Assembly: GCA_947579665.1 (NCBI GenBank)
Contig: OX388349.1
Span: forward strand, 67,894,841-67,958,840
Source: Sympetrum striolatum
Lineage: Eukaryota > Arthropoda > Insecta > Odonata > Libellulidae
DNA: 64,000 bases
Direction: 5' to 3'
The first letter of the stretch is position 1. Each line of letters starts with the position of its first letter. The position numbers and the translations under genes were made by a program. The notes below the pieces were generated by a model. It saw nothing but the letters and a program-made list of their open reading frames with translations. It was not told where the DNA came from and made no database searches. Below, one piece after another: positions 26,216-38,347 of the stretch.

Positions 26216-27292
26216 TGGGAGAGGGGAACAGGGGAATTAAAAGGGTTGAGGAAAGGAGGTGCTAAGAGGAGAATGCGGAAGGAAATATGAAGACAAGTGG
26301 AAGGTAATAATAAACTACCGGTGGAGGAACATTTAAGAATTATGGGGACTTGAGAAAAGATTGCTAAGATATGAGTGGGAGTTATACACACTTTCCAATG
26401 AGATAGAAATGAGATTTAAGGATTCATTAGAGAACCAATACGCTACTGCATGCAGAGATTTTTTAAGAAGCTATCTTCGATTCGACACCAGATGACTTCA
26501 AAATTATTCCGTATGAAGTACATGTTAAGTTCATTTCTATCACTTACTGACTTCATTTATTGTGCAAAATTTAATTAGAAAGAAATAATAGAATCAAGAC
26601 TAGCACCAACGTAAATAAAATGTAACCGAGTATTGTTTTGATCGTTAACTATTATTTTGATTTGAATTCATTTGACATGACGAGAATCTGGACACAATAC
26701 ATTAAATTCTGGTAGGTTTTTGTTTGTAAAAACGCATTCCCTTGACTACTGAGGTGACATCTAGAACCGAGGTTATTTGATTTCTCTTAAGAATATATTG
26801 GTAAATTCCGCATATTTGAAAGTAATGGCAAGAAAATATCAGTAATTTTGGTGAGGAGGCTCTACTGTATAAATGGTTGATCTACATAAGAACGAGAAAC
26901 CATTAGTGGACAACAATCAGGCGTTGAAACATTGGTAGCAGGGAATAGTAAATTGTTTAGTTGAAAAAAAATGCAAGAAATATGAAAATAAGGGGATTAG
27001 ATATTCATAGGAAAGATATAACAGTGGAAAAATATATAGGAGTGCGATAGATACTTTAACGGCTTTCTAAAAGAAAGAGAAGAAGAAAAAGGAAAGCGTT
27101 GTTATTATTATGTAAAGAATGGACATGATCTACAAAAAAGTAAGGGTAAAAAAGAACCTGAATTATTTTACACCAACTTGGAAGCAAAATACAAACATTC
27201 TTGAATTTTATCCCGCTATAAAAAAGCAATTAGAGGAATTAGTTCAATATATCAACCTTATGGCTATCATAAACGGCCAATAGAGAGAGTTA
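26216..27292. other. Unassigned DNA
   Basis: A purine-rich plus-strand stretch continues to about 26300, followed by AT-rich DNA with no recognised gene or element. Confidence 0.5.
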
Positions 27293-28149
27293 TAAGGTAA
27301 TTCCGGGAGAGATGCCCCACCTAAGGAAATGACTTAATAACAAAGACTTCAGTCATAACAACAATGTGAAACTGCGTGACATAATAGAAAATATATTGAT
27401 AATTAACAGGATATAAACAAATTTTGTTTAAAAATATTTTCACACTAAATGTTAAAGTTTTTCTACACCCTTACATTTGGTCATCTCTCCCGAGTGTCCG
27501 GGTGAGACGCCCCACCTCTGTGGGAGAGGTACCACATAAGCTTAAACTGAAATAAATCTGGAAAGCGCTTGTCATACACAAAATTGTTAAACATAACTTA
27601 AATTTGGGTTCTAATTTAAGTTAACTTTAAAACCTATTTAATAGTTTCATTTGCAAACATTTTTGGAGTCATCTCAGCCCCCTCTAGAGGGCATATAAAT
27701 AGCATATTGAGGCTTGGTCATCAGTTTTTTTGCAAGTGACGTCTTTTCACGCAAACGTATTGCCGATTCAACCGAAAAAAAGTATGACAATGTAAATGTT
27801 TTTGTCGAAATATCGAGGCAAAAATTTTTACAGAAGATGTTTTTTGATTTCGAAAAAAAATATATTTGTAATTTCAATGTGGGTGGGCCACCTTTTCCGG
27901 GTATTATATTTCGATCAGAAAGAAAGTGGAAAAACGCACCACCCTAGTGCTTAATAAACACTACATCATCTTTTGATCGTGCATAAAATGCATTCGACCA
28001 TAGATTTAAATTTGAATTGAAATTTAAATGTAGATTACAAACGTTTTCTTGAAAAAAGCCTTAGTCAGTATCACCTTAAAGTTAAATTGATACTAATAAG
28101 GCACATATACCTATAGTATATAGTACTATAGTACTATAGTAGTCTATAG

Positions 28150-28792
28150 TCTCCGAGGGGTAAACCTAATGACAGTAGAATCGGTAAAGTATCTTGGAGT
28201 AACTCTCACGAATAATCTATCATGGAGTGCCCACATCCGAAATATATGTGGAAAAGCACTTAAGAAACTCGGCTTCGTTAAAAGAATAGTCGGTAGGAGC
28301 GAAGAAAAGGTTCGCGAGCGATGTTACTTAGCGTTAGTTAGGCCTCACCTTGAGTATGCATGTAGTGTATGGGACCCCGCCGAGAAATGTCATATTCGGG
28401 ATTTAGAAAAAGTACAACGAAAGGCGATACGATTTGTAAAGAATTGCTACGATAAAACAGCGAGTGTCACTCAGATGTTACAGGACGCGGGATGGGAATC
28501 ATTAGAAGATAGAAGAAAAATTCAAAGGATAAATTTATTAAATAAGTTCAGAGAAATTACGTTTTCAGATGATGTAACCGATATAATGCGACCCCCCTGT
28601 TATATGGGCCGTGCTGATACTGCCCGAAAGATTAGGGAAATAGATGCTAAAACGAATCGTTTCAAAAATTCATTTTTTCCGCGAAGTATACGCGAAAGCA
28701 ACCGTTTAGGAAAATAGAGTCAAGGTGCTTGCACCCCCTGCCACACGCCGAAAGGCGGCTTGCAGGGTTCTTACATAGACATAGACATAGAC
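28150..28792 (+). mobile_element. 5'-truncated non-LTR retrotransposon (LINE)
   Basis: The segment contains the C-terminal part of a LINE RT frame, a short 3' UTR with a GC-rich hairpin (CACGCCGAAAGGCGGCTTG), and a terminal hexanucleotide tail of ACATAG units at about 28773-28792. 5' truncation plus a simple-repeat 3' tail is typical of target-primed reverse transcription. It sits between the two ends of the TIR element at 27295-29158 and is therefore the younger insertion. Confidence 0.85.
28169..28717 (+). pseudogene. LINE reverse transcriptase, C-terminal fragment
   Basis: An open frame of 182 codons covers the region after the RT palm in LINEs of the Jockey/CR1 group. It begins with the KYLGVTL-type segment (residues ~7-13), followed by the LVRPHLEYACSVWDP block (~56-70), a KVQRKAIRF block (~82-90) and the closing NSFFPRSIRESNRL motif (~167-180). 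The fingers, palm and catalytic YxDD, as well as any endonuclease domain, are missing through 5' truncation, so it cannot be active. The frame itself has no stops or frameshifts, which suggests a fairly young insertion. The first Met is internal to the original protein and is not a real start. Confidence 0.85.
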
Positions 28793-29160
28793 CTAAAGAT
28801 AGCACTGGGGCATCTATCCCGAGAAGAGGTGGGGCTATCCTTTCCGTACGGGAGAGATGCCCTTACAGACGGTGGGGCTACACTTTGTCCAAGATGGCCA
28901 GTCACTGCATTGGATATTAGATAAACCTGAAGCTAAAAGTTTTCACCCTTTAATTTAAATATTCAAACATTTAAACTGAGGCCAACCAGAAACATAATAC
29001 CCTATCTTATAACAGGGCGGAAAAAAACAGTGCCTACTTGAAATGATGCAATAAAACTGCGTAAAAAGAATTAATCACCGTGAAACTCTTTGAGATAGAT
29101 GGGTCAGTCAGTAGATTGCTCTACTACTCCCGGTGGTGCATCTCACCCGGAATTACCTTA

Positions 29161-30578
29161 TCTATAATAACAAAAACGATAATGTGTTTAATCCTAGAAA
29201 CGAGGTATTTCATTGTTTAACTCAGAAGATAAATACATAATTAATGGGATATAAAGAAACGACATTTTTTCCAGATATCAAACGCTGACGGTTATGAAAT
29301 TTGTGAGGTATTAGAAAATAAATATGCTAGATAATCGAGAAATTCCGTAACTTATTTCACAAGAAAACACATTAAAACTAAAATAAAAAATATAGTATAA
29401 ATGTCAAATGCCAAAATAATCGATAATGCTACCTGTATATATGCATTTTGTGGTGTTCGGATTGAAGTATACTCTGGTAAAAGTTTACGAGCCACTTTGT
29501 CTTTGAGGTAAGCCAATTTGAGTCCAGGTGAGTAGCTAACGTAAAGTGGATTAACATTTAAATTAAATGCCTGGAGCACCGTTTGAAACCCGAACGAAAA
29601 GTTCTTAATAACATAGCATTTCTCTGAAAAAGTAACTTTGAATTACCATCGACTCATTTAAAACACGGCTATTTAAGAGATGTTTGACAGGTTATATCCG
29701 CACTTTTGTAGATATTAAATAACTTGAAAAAGACCAACAACCTTTTTATCCATGTTGAGCTATTCATAATTATTCCTTAGGATTTTAGTCGCTTCGAAGA
29801 ATTCCCTGTCGAGTTTCCCGGCGAATATATCGTTTGGTACTCACCGCATAATCTCCTTCTCCGAACAATCGAGACCTCTTTTTCCCAGAAGTAGAAATAA
29901 AACTCTCCAAATTTCAGCGTCTCTTAAGCCCTTGTCTCCGCGCTATTTTCGGTTTTATTGTTTTCTTTCTCATATTTATTTCCGAAAGAGATCTTTCCTG
30001 CAGCATTTTTCGGATTCGAGAGATACGTGAATTTTGCGCGTGGCCGCAGAGGGCGTCGCTGTGTAAACGGTCATTGCAGTGTCATGCAGGTTAGTGCCCG
30101 CATCTGTTGGGCATCCGCGCTGCCTTCATTTTATAGACCACCGAAGTTTCCAAATGCAAACATTATCAGCAGCAACGTAGGATATGATGATCCGTGCCCC
30201 CGCAGCACTCCATGAGTCCGAATCCTCGTTCGCAGTCCATACGAATCAAAAGTCTTTGATTAAGGAGAAAACTCGGGATAGATGGTCCTAGCTGTTGCAA
30301 AATATGTTAAAGTTATGTACGTTTGATTTTCTCTATGTGCGATTTTTCGACCTTTTCCTATATCCTCTTATCAAACTTCCCAACACTTCTCCTTGTTCCA
30401 ATTAATCTGAACGCTTCTTCTATCACTATTGCCAACAAACACCTAAGTAATTTTTGATGTTCTAAATTTACTATTTGAATATTTACTTTAAGATGATTTG
30501 TATTGTTATTTATTTATTGTTTTTTCATGTTTTATTCACCCCATTCTCTGTGGTGTTTATCCGAAATGCTTGTTATTT
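29161..30578. other. Unassigned DNA with GC-richer island at 29.8-30.3 kb
   Basis: No gene recognised. The island at about 29790-30300 contains an 85-codon plus-strand frame without known domains. The flanks are AT-rich. Confidence 0.45.
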
Positions 30579-31240
30579 TCTCCATATACGTAGTATAGAG
30601 AAAGTATTGTTTTCATGAAAAAATCGACTTCGAGATTTCAATGAAAATACATGTTTTAGGGTCCCTGGAATACGTTTTGACCATTTCCGGAATGATTTCT
30701 GTGTGTGTATATGTGCTTGTGGGCGCTCTAATGTAAAAAGTATTAGTTGTATCAATACCAAACTTCATTTATAGCACTGTGGTGAGTGCTGTCAGAGTTG
30801 ATTAGTTTTTGGAGTAAATCGGTTAACCGAAAGCCGAGATTTATTCTTCGAAGCAAATTTCCGTTTTTGCAAACTATCTCCATAAATATGATATTTAGGT
30901 ATATACGTTTTTGTAAACTTTTTAGAAAATGTAATTTACTATAACTTTTATATGAAACATATTTTTGTATAACTGATTTTTTAGGAGTTATTCATGAAAT
31001 ACTGATAAACCGGAAGTTGCTGATTATCTACTTTGCGGGCGCTCTGGGCGCTGTGGGCGAAAGGCCAATTTCATTGTTTTTCATCGAACATGTTCCAAAA
31101 AACGTTATCTATAATGTTTGTGACGTAAAAGATAATATGATATATATTAATCACTTATCTTCCAAGTTTAGATTGAATATAGAGTTCGGAAATACAGTCG
31201 TAGATAAATATTTACATCTTATATATGGAGAAAGTCATGT
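30579..31240 (-). repeat. Dispersed repeat, copy 2 (possible ~660-bp element)
   Basis: Positions 30579-30712 are the reverse complement of 14933-15051. The unit seems to run on to about 31240, where a second TATATGGAGAAAG end occurs in inverted orientation to the TCTCCATATA at 30579. This suggests short terminal inverted repeats around a ~660-bp non-autonomous element. A GTGTGTGTATATGTG run sits where copy 1 has (CA)n. The class is unknown. Confidence 0.5.
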
Positions 31241-32889
31241 GCTGGCCACATCAGATTTTTTTCTTTGTTAACCTTCAGCTGCATAGATTTTTCCCACATT
31301 GTACTCTTTCTTTTCGCAGTCATCTCTGATTGACTGTCTATTTAATATTTGGTGCCCTTATCCATTCCAGGAATGCACCTGAGAAAAACTGGAATTTCAG
31401 GTGACGAGTTCGGTACGGATGGTAGGAACAGTTCATGTATTTAAGGGGAAAACTCTCCAAGGGTGGTTTCCCTAACTTTTCAGAAGATATTTTATGAGAT
31501 GTACTTGAGTAGTCTCCTTACAATTACAGTAAATTTTGGCTGGATAACGCTTCATGATAAAATCGAACAAAGGATCAAAAAGGACTTATGTAAAAAGCGT
31601 ATATTTCAGCATAACTTTTGGAAAATTTCTAAAAAAATAATGATTACTGCTTGGAATATAATGAGATTTTGCTATAAAAGTCAAGACATAGCTTTGCTGT
31701 GTGGATTCATTGAGATATAGCTATATTTCTCCGGCTGAAGTTTCTTTTTGGATTATTATATATTTTAGCGAATTCTGTTTTAAACGTCTAGAATAAGAGA
31801 AGAGAGAAAGACCTTGCACTATTTTTAGAAAAATGTATCTAATAAAATATCGTAGTAAGGTTTAAATATTTTGTCTGTAATAAAATACCTGATTAGTAGT
31901 TAAATTACTAACAAACAAGCAATTTGCATGATAATGAAGATAAAGATTTGAAACTGGCACATTTTTTTTTACAGACAATGTAGTGAAAAAAGCGCAAAAA
32001 ATTTTCTACAATCTGAAAATTACTTGACAGACCAACATTATTTTACATTATTTTTATCTCAATAATTATCCATTTAATAGAGCAGTGAGAATTGAAATGT
32101 TGCCATCCTACAAAGTAGGACTTCTCCGCAATTCATTTGATTGCGCTAAACCGAAATCATACTAACAAATTTTAGAACAATCCTTGGGTTAGATGTACAG
32201 GTCTTCAAAGGGATATATTTATCAAATCCATCCCACAGTTCGAAAACTAGGCTGCACCCTTCCGCGAAATAACAGAAACCCTCACTGTATATCTCTTTGG
32301 TTTTCTTCGGAGCCGCACACTTTTCCACCAGCTAGAGAGAGTTAACCCCTTGCGGTTCCATAACTTTCCAACAGATAAAGTAAAAGCCCTCTCATGCGTT
32401 CACTTACTACCGAATGCCCGCGTTTCGCTTCACAAACACAATTACGGCCGTAATGGAATTTCCACGGTTTTGAGGAGCTTATCTTTAACGCGGGAGCACA
32501 AGCGAAGATTCTGCGAACTGTATCCGTCCTTGGCGAACTCTTTTCCCCCGAAATTACGCCGTTGTATCATCATCATGCGGCGTGCCGCGGAATTAAACAG
32601 CCGAGCATCGGAGTGCGTAGGCGCGGATGAATGGATGTGCGGACAGACGGACTAAGAGGGGCGGTTGCCCTCGGCGAGATTACGCAGGGCGAATGCTAAG
32701 AAGAGAAAGCTCCATTTGACCGTTTGAATTCGATTCTTTCCGACCGGAAGTCCGTCAGACGGGGAAACAAACGCGCATCGTGAAGCGTGGTTTAGATGTT
32801 GACCGTCCGGGTGGACAAAATATTTCGAGTCACTCGTAAAGTTCAACTTCAGTTTGACTTGCGAGTCGGGAAACTCAAAGTCCTACTCA
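31241..32889. other. Unassigned DNA with GC-richer island at 32.1-32.88 kb
   Basis: AT-rich to about 32090. A CpG-containing island follows, with frames up to 101 codons on both strands and no known domain. It abuts the palindromic element starting at 32890. Confidence 0.45.
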
Positions 32890-33658
32890 CAAGGAACATT
32901 AACGGAGTGTTACTCACCGATTTCATTCAAACTCGGTAGATTCAGAGCTGATGGTGAAAAAATAAAATCTGTGAAATCATTCGTCCCCTCGTGACCTAGG
33001 AGCCGAGATATTCGAGGTCAAAAATTGCAAACTGACCACCCGGGCCCCTCGCTAAGACGCCGTACTCCTAGACGCGGATACCGGGCGGGAGTGCCGTCGC
33101 ATGCGGTCGCCGCGAAAACGAAGCGCGGTCGGAAATTCGAATGGTTTTCGGCGGTTTTCATTCTACAATTTGTAAAGAATGAAATAAATTTCGATTACAT
33201 GGATTCAAATTTGATTTGTATTTACTTCGTATTTTTATACACAAAAGTGAATTTTTTCAAAAATTCTTTGAAACACAGATTAAGTTCACAGTGAGCATTC
33301 ACTTTATGAAGGTTGTATTCCCACATACAGTTTCGTCTTGTACATTTTCGCATCGACTTTCATAAATATTTTCATTAAAACAATGCTGCACCGGAGTGAG
33401 AAGACAGTCGGGGTGCTGCTCTATATATCCTGCTTTGAACCACACGCTCTTAATAAAATTATTAAATCTGGGGCCTGGAATTGAAAATGCGTAAGGGATT
33501 GTAATTTTAGGATACTATCCCTCTGAAAAAGGGAAATGTCTAGTTGATCTAACAGCACTCGATCAGAAACCTTCCGCACGAAGTCTTTCCACATTCTAAA
33601 AAAATATATATCCAGTGGCTGAATAAGTCATGTGGTCATTGGAGGAATCAATTTAATC
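32890..33658 (+). repeat. Left inverted arm (~769 bp)
   Basis: Reverse complement of 35283-36050 with only scattered differences by eye. Both arms carry the same 89-codon frame in opposite directions (33025-33294 and 35646-35915). Its translation has no known domain and is better explained as non-coding terminal sequence. The inner part of this arm (about 33300-33658) is an inverted copy of the transposase C-terminal coding region. Confidence 0.95.
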
Positions 33659-34208
33659 ACTAACCGGTGGGTGTGTAAATAGCCTTTCTTATTCCCCGGT
33701 ATTCTGAGAAAACAAGAAAGGGAAAACCGCACCTTTTGAGTGCTCTCAAAAGATTAGAAAATTTTGTTAATTTCCAGTTTGGTTCACGGATTGCTCGGAC
33801 ACCCACGACTTCACTCGTTGCTGTCGAAACTCATCGCGTATAGCTTTCGGTCATTTTTCTTCTAGTCATTTTTTCTATTGGACTTTTGATCGGATAGTTT
33901 TCTATCATTTTCTACACCATACATCGTCATGGCGATAAATGTACGGAACGTTTTAAAATTGTAGGGAAAAAATTTTGCCTCGGCAACTACGTATTCGGAA
34001 CCAACGGAGAGGGAAATGGATCTTGCAGAAAGGTTAGCATGTACGTATTTCACGAGTTTGATCAATAATTCGTATACAAGTAAATGACATTATTTTGTTT
34101 CCCTCGTGTCATTATTTTGGCGAATCACAATTAAACTGGATCCTTAAATCATTAATTACAAAAACTCCTGTAATTAATAATAATAAGTAATTAGAGTAAG
34201 TCCTGCCT
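33659..34208. other. Element interior before the transposase
   Basis: AT-rich sequence between the left arm and the first recognisable transposase residues. No motif identified. Confidence 0.5.
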
Positions 34209-35641
34209 TTAAGGAGACGAATATTTTGTGATATCGAAGAAGATTTGTTGTTTGACTTGGGTAATGGAAGAGATGAGACAGTTGAAGAAGACATCAGTAG
34301 TGAATCCCAGGGAGAACAAGATGATACATCTCCTACTTCTCCTTCATCTTCAACGTCTTATGAAGCTTCCCCCATTAAGAAAAGGAAACCAGAACGATCG
34401 ATGCATCAGAAGAGAATGGCTGTTGACTTTTGGAAGTCTGGGAAGAAAGGGCCATTGAAGTTGGATACAGTTCGGCACAACTTCAGTTTCGTAACCAGCA
34501 GGATGCTGTTACATCGCTACGAAAAGTAGATTATGGAAGCTGGTTCGTTGAAAGAAAAGTTTAAAATAATCCGCTCTGGTCTTCTTTTCTTCTTCAACGC
34601 AGCTAAAGATCAGCACTTGATCGTTCATGACAGAGACTTACGTAGGTGGACACTGGAAGGAAATAAAAAAATGGAACATAGTATCCCTAATTTTAAAGCA
34701 ACATCTGTCTGGCTACGAAAATGAAAAAGGGCCAATAAGATAGTTTCAAGGAAAGTGACAAAGGTTGTTTCTAACAAATATTCTTTGGAACAACACTCTA
34801 TTATCGAAAAATCCAAGAAATTGGTGGAAGAAATGAGGCGTGTGATCCGATAAAGTGGGGCATCGAAAGAGCTAAATACCGATCAGAGCAGTTTTAAAAA
34901 AGAGGTTCATTCCGGCCGTACGACAGAATTTCGAGGTGCAAAAACAGTGGAATCAGTCGCCCAGTCTATACATGCAACTACACACTCTTATACGATCCAA
35001 CCAACAAAATCGGTAGAGGGTGAACTTCTCTCCCCTCTTCTTATCTGTTTACAGGAGAAAGATGGTTTATTTCCAAAAATGTAAGCATCTTTAAAGTTTT
35101 AAATATCTATGTCATGGCGTCGACCTCTGGCCTGTTAACAAAACAATATTTTAATGCAGGATTATTTAAATTTGTTCTTCCCGTACATGAAAGACAGGTG
35201 TATTCTTTTAGTAGATTCCTGGGGATCCTACAATGATCGGGAATTCATAGAAAAAGTGAAACCGCAAAATAAGTTTGTGGGCATTAAAGTGATTCCTCCA
35301 ATGACCACGGGACTTATTCAGCCACTGGATATGTATTATTTTAGAATTTGGAAAGACTTCGTGCGGAAGGTTTCTGATCGAGTGCTGTTAGATCAACTAG
35401 ACATTTCCCTTTTTCAGAGGGATAGTATCCTAAAATTACAATCCCTTACGCATTTTCAATTCCAGGCCCCAGATTTAATAATTTTATTAAGTTCGTGTGG
35501 TTCAAAGCAGGATATATAGAGCAGCACCCCGACTGTCTTCTCACTCCGGTGCAGCATTGTTTTAATGAAAATATTTATGAAAGTCGATGCGAAAATGTAC
35601 AAGACGAAACTGTATGTGGGAATACAACCTTCATAAAGTGA
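34209..35641 (+). pseudogene. DDE transposase pseudogene (HTH + DDE superfamily)
   Basis: A nearly full-length transposase can be followed through one main frame. An acidic, Ser-rich N-terminus is followed by helix-turn-helix segments containing HDRDLRRW and a NKIVSRKVTK block, resembling Tc5/CENP-B-type DNA-binding domains. Next come NTDQSSF (first catalytic Asp, ~34873), HSYTIQP (~34990), NIYVMAS, LLVDSWGSYND (second Asp, ~35210) and PPMTTGLIQPLD (third acidic position, ~35330). The C-terminus ends near a TGA at 35639-35641. Breaks: in-frame stops at 34527 (TAG), 34722 (TGA) and 34849 (TAA), a pair of frameshifts around 35080 and 35150, and another before about 35480. It is inactive, but its layout is intact. 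Confidence 0.85.
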
Positions 35642-36050
35642 ATGCTCACTGTGAACTTAATCTGTGTTTCAAAAATTTTTTGAAAAAATTCACTTTTGTG
35701 TATAAAAATACGAAGTAAATACAAATCAAATTTGAATCCATGTAATCGAAATTTATTTCATTCTTTACAAATTGTAGAATGAAAACCGCCGAAAACCATT
35801 CGAATTTCCGACCGCGCTTCGTTTTCGCGGCGACCGCATGCGACGGCACTCCCGCCCGGTATCCGCGTCTAGGAGTACGGCGTCTTAGCGAGGGGCCCGG
35901 GTGGTCAGTTTGCAATTTTTGACCTCGAATATCTCGGCTCCTAGGTCACGAGGGGACGAATGATTTCACAGATTTTATTTTTTCACCATCAGCTCTGAAT
36001 CTACCGAGTTTGAATGAAATCGGTGAGTAACACTCCGTTAATGTTCCTTG
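35283..36050 (-). repeat. Right inverted arm (~768 bp)
   Basis: Reverse complement of the left arm at 32890-33658. It includes the last ~120 codons of the transposase, the ~400 bp of non-coding terminal sequence after it, and the element's right end. Confidence 0.95.
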
Positions 36051-36053
36051 TCA

Positions 36054-38347
36054 GAGGATCATGAGTTTGCGTAGATATTTATAGAATTGAGTGTGGTAAA
36101 TGTATCCTCCACATTCTGAAAGCAGTCGCTTGAAGTAAACTGTTTAATTGAAAATTAGAGAAAAAATTCGCTAAATTTATACCGTGTTATTTATTTAAGT
36201 TTTACGCAAGGGTGCATTTAATGCAAGAATTCTTAATAATTTAAAAATGATATCGTTTAAATGTCAGTGTAGTGTAGGAGTTCATATATTAATGCTTCTA
36301 TTTTTCCGATATTTAAGATAACATAAAAATTTATTGCGCTAATTTATAGCTTTTTATTTTTTAAATATTCCTATAGGATGCAAAGTGAAATAATGCGACC
36401 CTATGAACCTGGGAAACTATTGGAAAGATTGTAGAATTAGTATAAACTGCGGAGAAGATTTCACTTCCCTTAGATTGTTGGATCTTTGTTAATTTAATTA
36501 TGTTTTACCCTTTAGATATGAATCTAGCTATTAAAAGAGGTTGGTTGATCCAAATACGGGGATAAATATATTGGAGATGCTAATTAATGGGGTAGTGAGA
36601 ATAAAAATGGAATCTTGGATTGATATTTTATGAAATTGCTCTTCTAGAAGGTAAATACGATGAGTTGGGCATGAATAAGATAAAATTTGGTGGACAGAGT
36701 ACAGTTGGGATTGAGGGTATTATTATAACTTATTCTGGTGTTGTTATATCATCTAAGATAAGATTTAATTCATGTTTTATGTGTTATTTTCTCTTCTTAA
36801 ATATGGGCTTCTAAAATGCATAAGAAAGAATATACCTACATAAAAGAGAGCATATATAAAGAGAGCATATACATAAAAAATCAATACTTCATAGGTTTTA
36901 AACGCTCTTTTTGAAATATATCATATGGATTTTTTGTTTATATTTTTAGGGACAAAATTTATTTTAAATGAGAGATTATTTGAATTTTCAGGTAGCGGAT
37001 ATGATTCAAGGTTGAATCTCTGCTCTGAAAACATGCGAAGGATCCATTTACTAATGCAATAATATAGTTTTATTTGTAATGAAAATTTTTATTGAACACA
37101 TAATAACTAAATAATAAAAAGGTCTAAATGGTGGTGATAGAAGTTTATGTTTGTTCCGTAGAATGGTCGAGTATTAAGCAGGGTGTGAGAAATTAGGAAA
37201 CTAAAAATATAGCAGTGAGAACCAATGCACAATAAATGTTCATTATTTCCATTTTGTGTGAATAAAAGGATACGAAATGTAAATAGTAATATAGAAAGGG
37301 TGGAGCAGAACGGGGTCCTATGGTAGTACCCCAGGGTAACTAATCCATTTTCTAGTGATTGTGAAGAATACGACATCCTTTACTGTCCTGACTATTTAGT
37401 AGAGGGCTGGATACGATCTGCCAGTAGGCATGAGTCACAAGAGTGAAGACGATGATGTTTGTGTATTATGTAAACGACTGGTGCATTTCATACTCTACAT
37501 AGGTTATCTTTTAATTGTTTAAGGTTTTTCAAGTTAATTTTTGAGTCCGTAATATTTTTTCATCATTGTAACATTTTGTAATATATTGCAATTCACATTC
37601 CTTATACACCAGAAAATCTGAGAAAATTAGGAGCCCCATCCTGCTCCACCTTCCTCTACAGGATAATATATATTTTATGAAATCACAGATTGCGCTCTTT
37701 AATCACCATTTGCGGATTTGTTTCCTGTTTCTGTTCATTAATACAAAACGAAAAACCTTATTGAATCAGGAGATTAAATGTAAATGACAGGTATGAATAT
37801 TAAGTATTTGAGAGAGGAAGAGAGTGGGACAGAAAACATTCATTTTTTGAATTATTTATTTCGTAAACACACCTACGGAATTTCGGAAACTGACACTTTT
37901 TCATGGTTGAGTTTTCCCAGCGAAGAGATGGCTTCTTGAAAAAAACGTCGCATTCAGGGGTAGAACATCTGTGAAGAGAACTTGTAGGCGTGATGAAGCT
38001 GTTTTTGGAGTTTGTGCTAAAATGTTTTCCTTTTAAAAACGTTACAGCAAGAAATGAAAATCATGGCCGGAATACAATTTTTAGTTTTGGTCGGAAGATC
38101 CAAATTCGATCCTGTGATTGCAAGTATGCGTCGTACTTGAAATCTCGGCTGACTTAGGTAAACACAATATCGAGAGAGTTTGGTTACGCTATCTGAGGTT
38201 TGGACAAATTGGAGATAATACACACTCTGCAAAGCTGTCAAGTTATCAATGCGTGAGAAATATTTTATTGAAATATAATCCAGGATAGAATCAAATAAAT
38301 TTTGATTAGATTTTGAAAATTAGGGAAAAGACCATAAGGTCACATTA
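36054..38347. other. Unassigned AT-rich DNA
   Basis: No gene or element end recognised. A short direct duplication (AGAGAGCATATA units) occurs near 36845-36875. Confidence 0.5.

Larger units (their letters stand above)
27293..29160. mobile_element. Non-autonomous TIR DNA transposon with nested LINE
   Basis: The ends are 27-bp inverted repeats (27295-27321 and 29132-29158) starting AGGTAATTCCGGG, with two mismatches, and flanked by TA on both sides. Inside each end lies a second related block, with CATCTCTCCCG and GCCCCACCTCT motifs, at about 27481-27530 and in inverted form at about 28810-28875. Subterminal repeats of this kind often bind transposase. No transposase frame was recognised. The TA flanks would fit the Tc1/mariner superfamily but could be part of the TIR. 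The LINE at about 28150-28792 is inserted inside it. Confidence 0.7.
32887..36053 (+). mobile_element. Large palindromic TIR DNA transposon
   Basis: A 3.16-kb element runs from 32890 to 36050. Its inverted arms of ~770 bp are nearly identical, and it starts CAAGGAACATTAACGGAG at both ends. TCA follows the right end and precedes the left end (32887-32889 and 36051-36053), a candidate 3-bp target duplication. The central part carries a decayed DDE transposase gene, and the right arm contains that gene's C-terminal third. The left arm is therefore an inverted duplicate of the right end, coding part included. The superfamily is uncertain: the protein resembles pogo/Tc5-type DDE transposases, but a 3-bp duplication would not fit Tc1/mariner and would suit Zator or another group. 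Confidence 0.85.

Noticed and set aside
33025..33294. 89-codon frame duplicated at 35646-35915
   Set aside because: Its repetition is explained by the inverted arms of the transposon, and no domain is visible; conservation here reflects arm identity, not protein selection.
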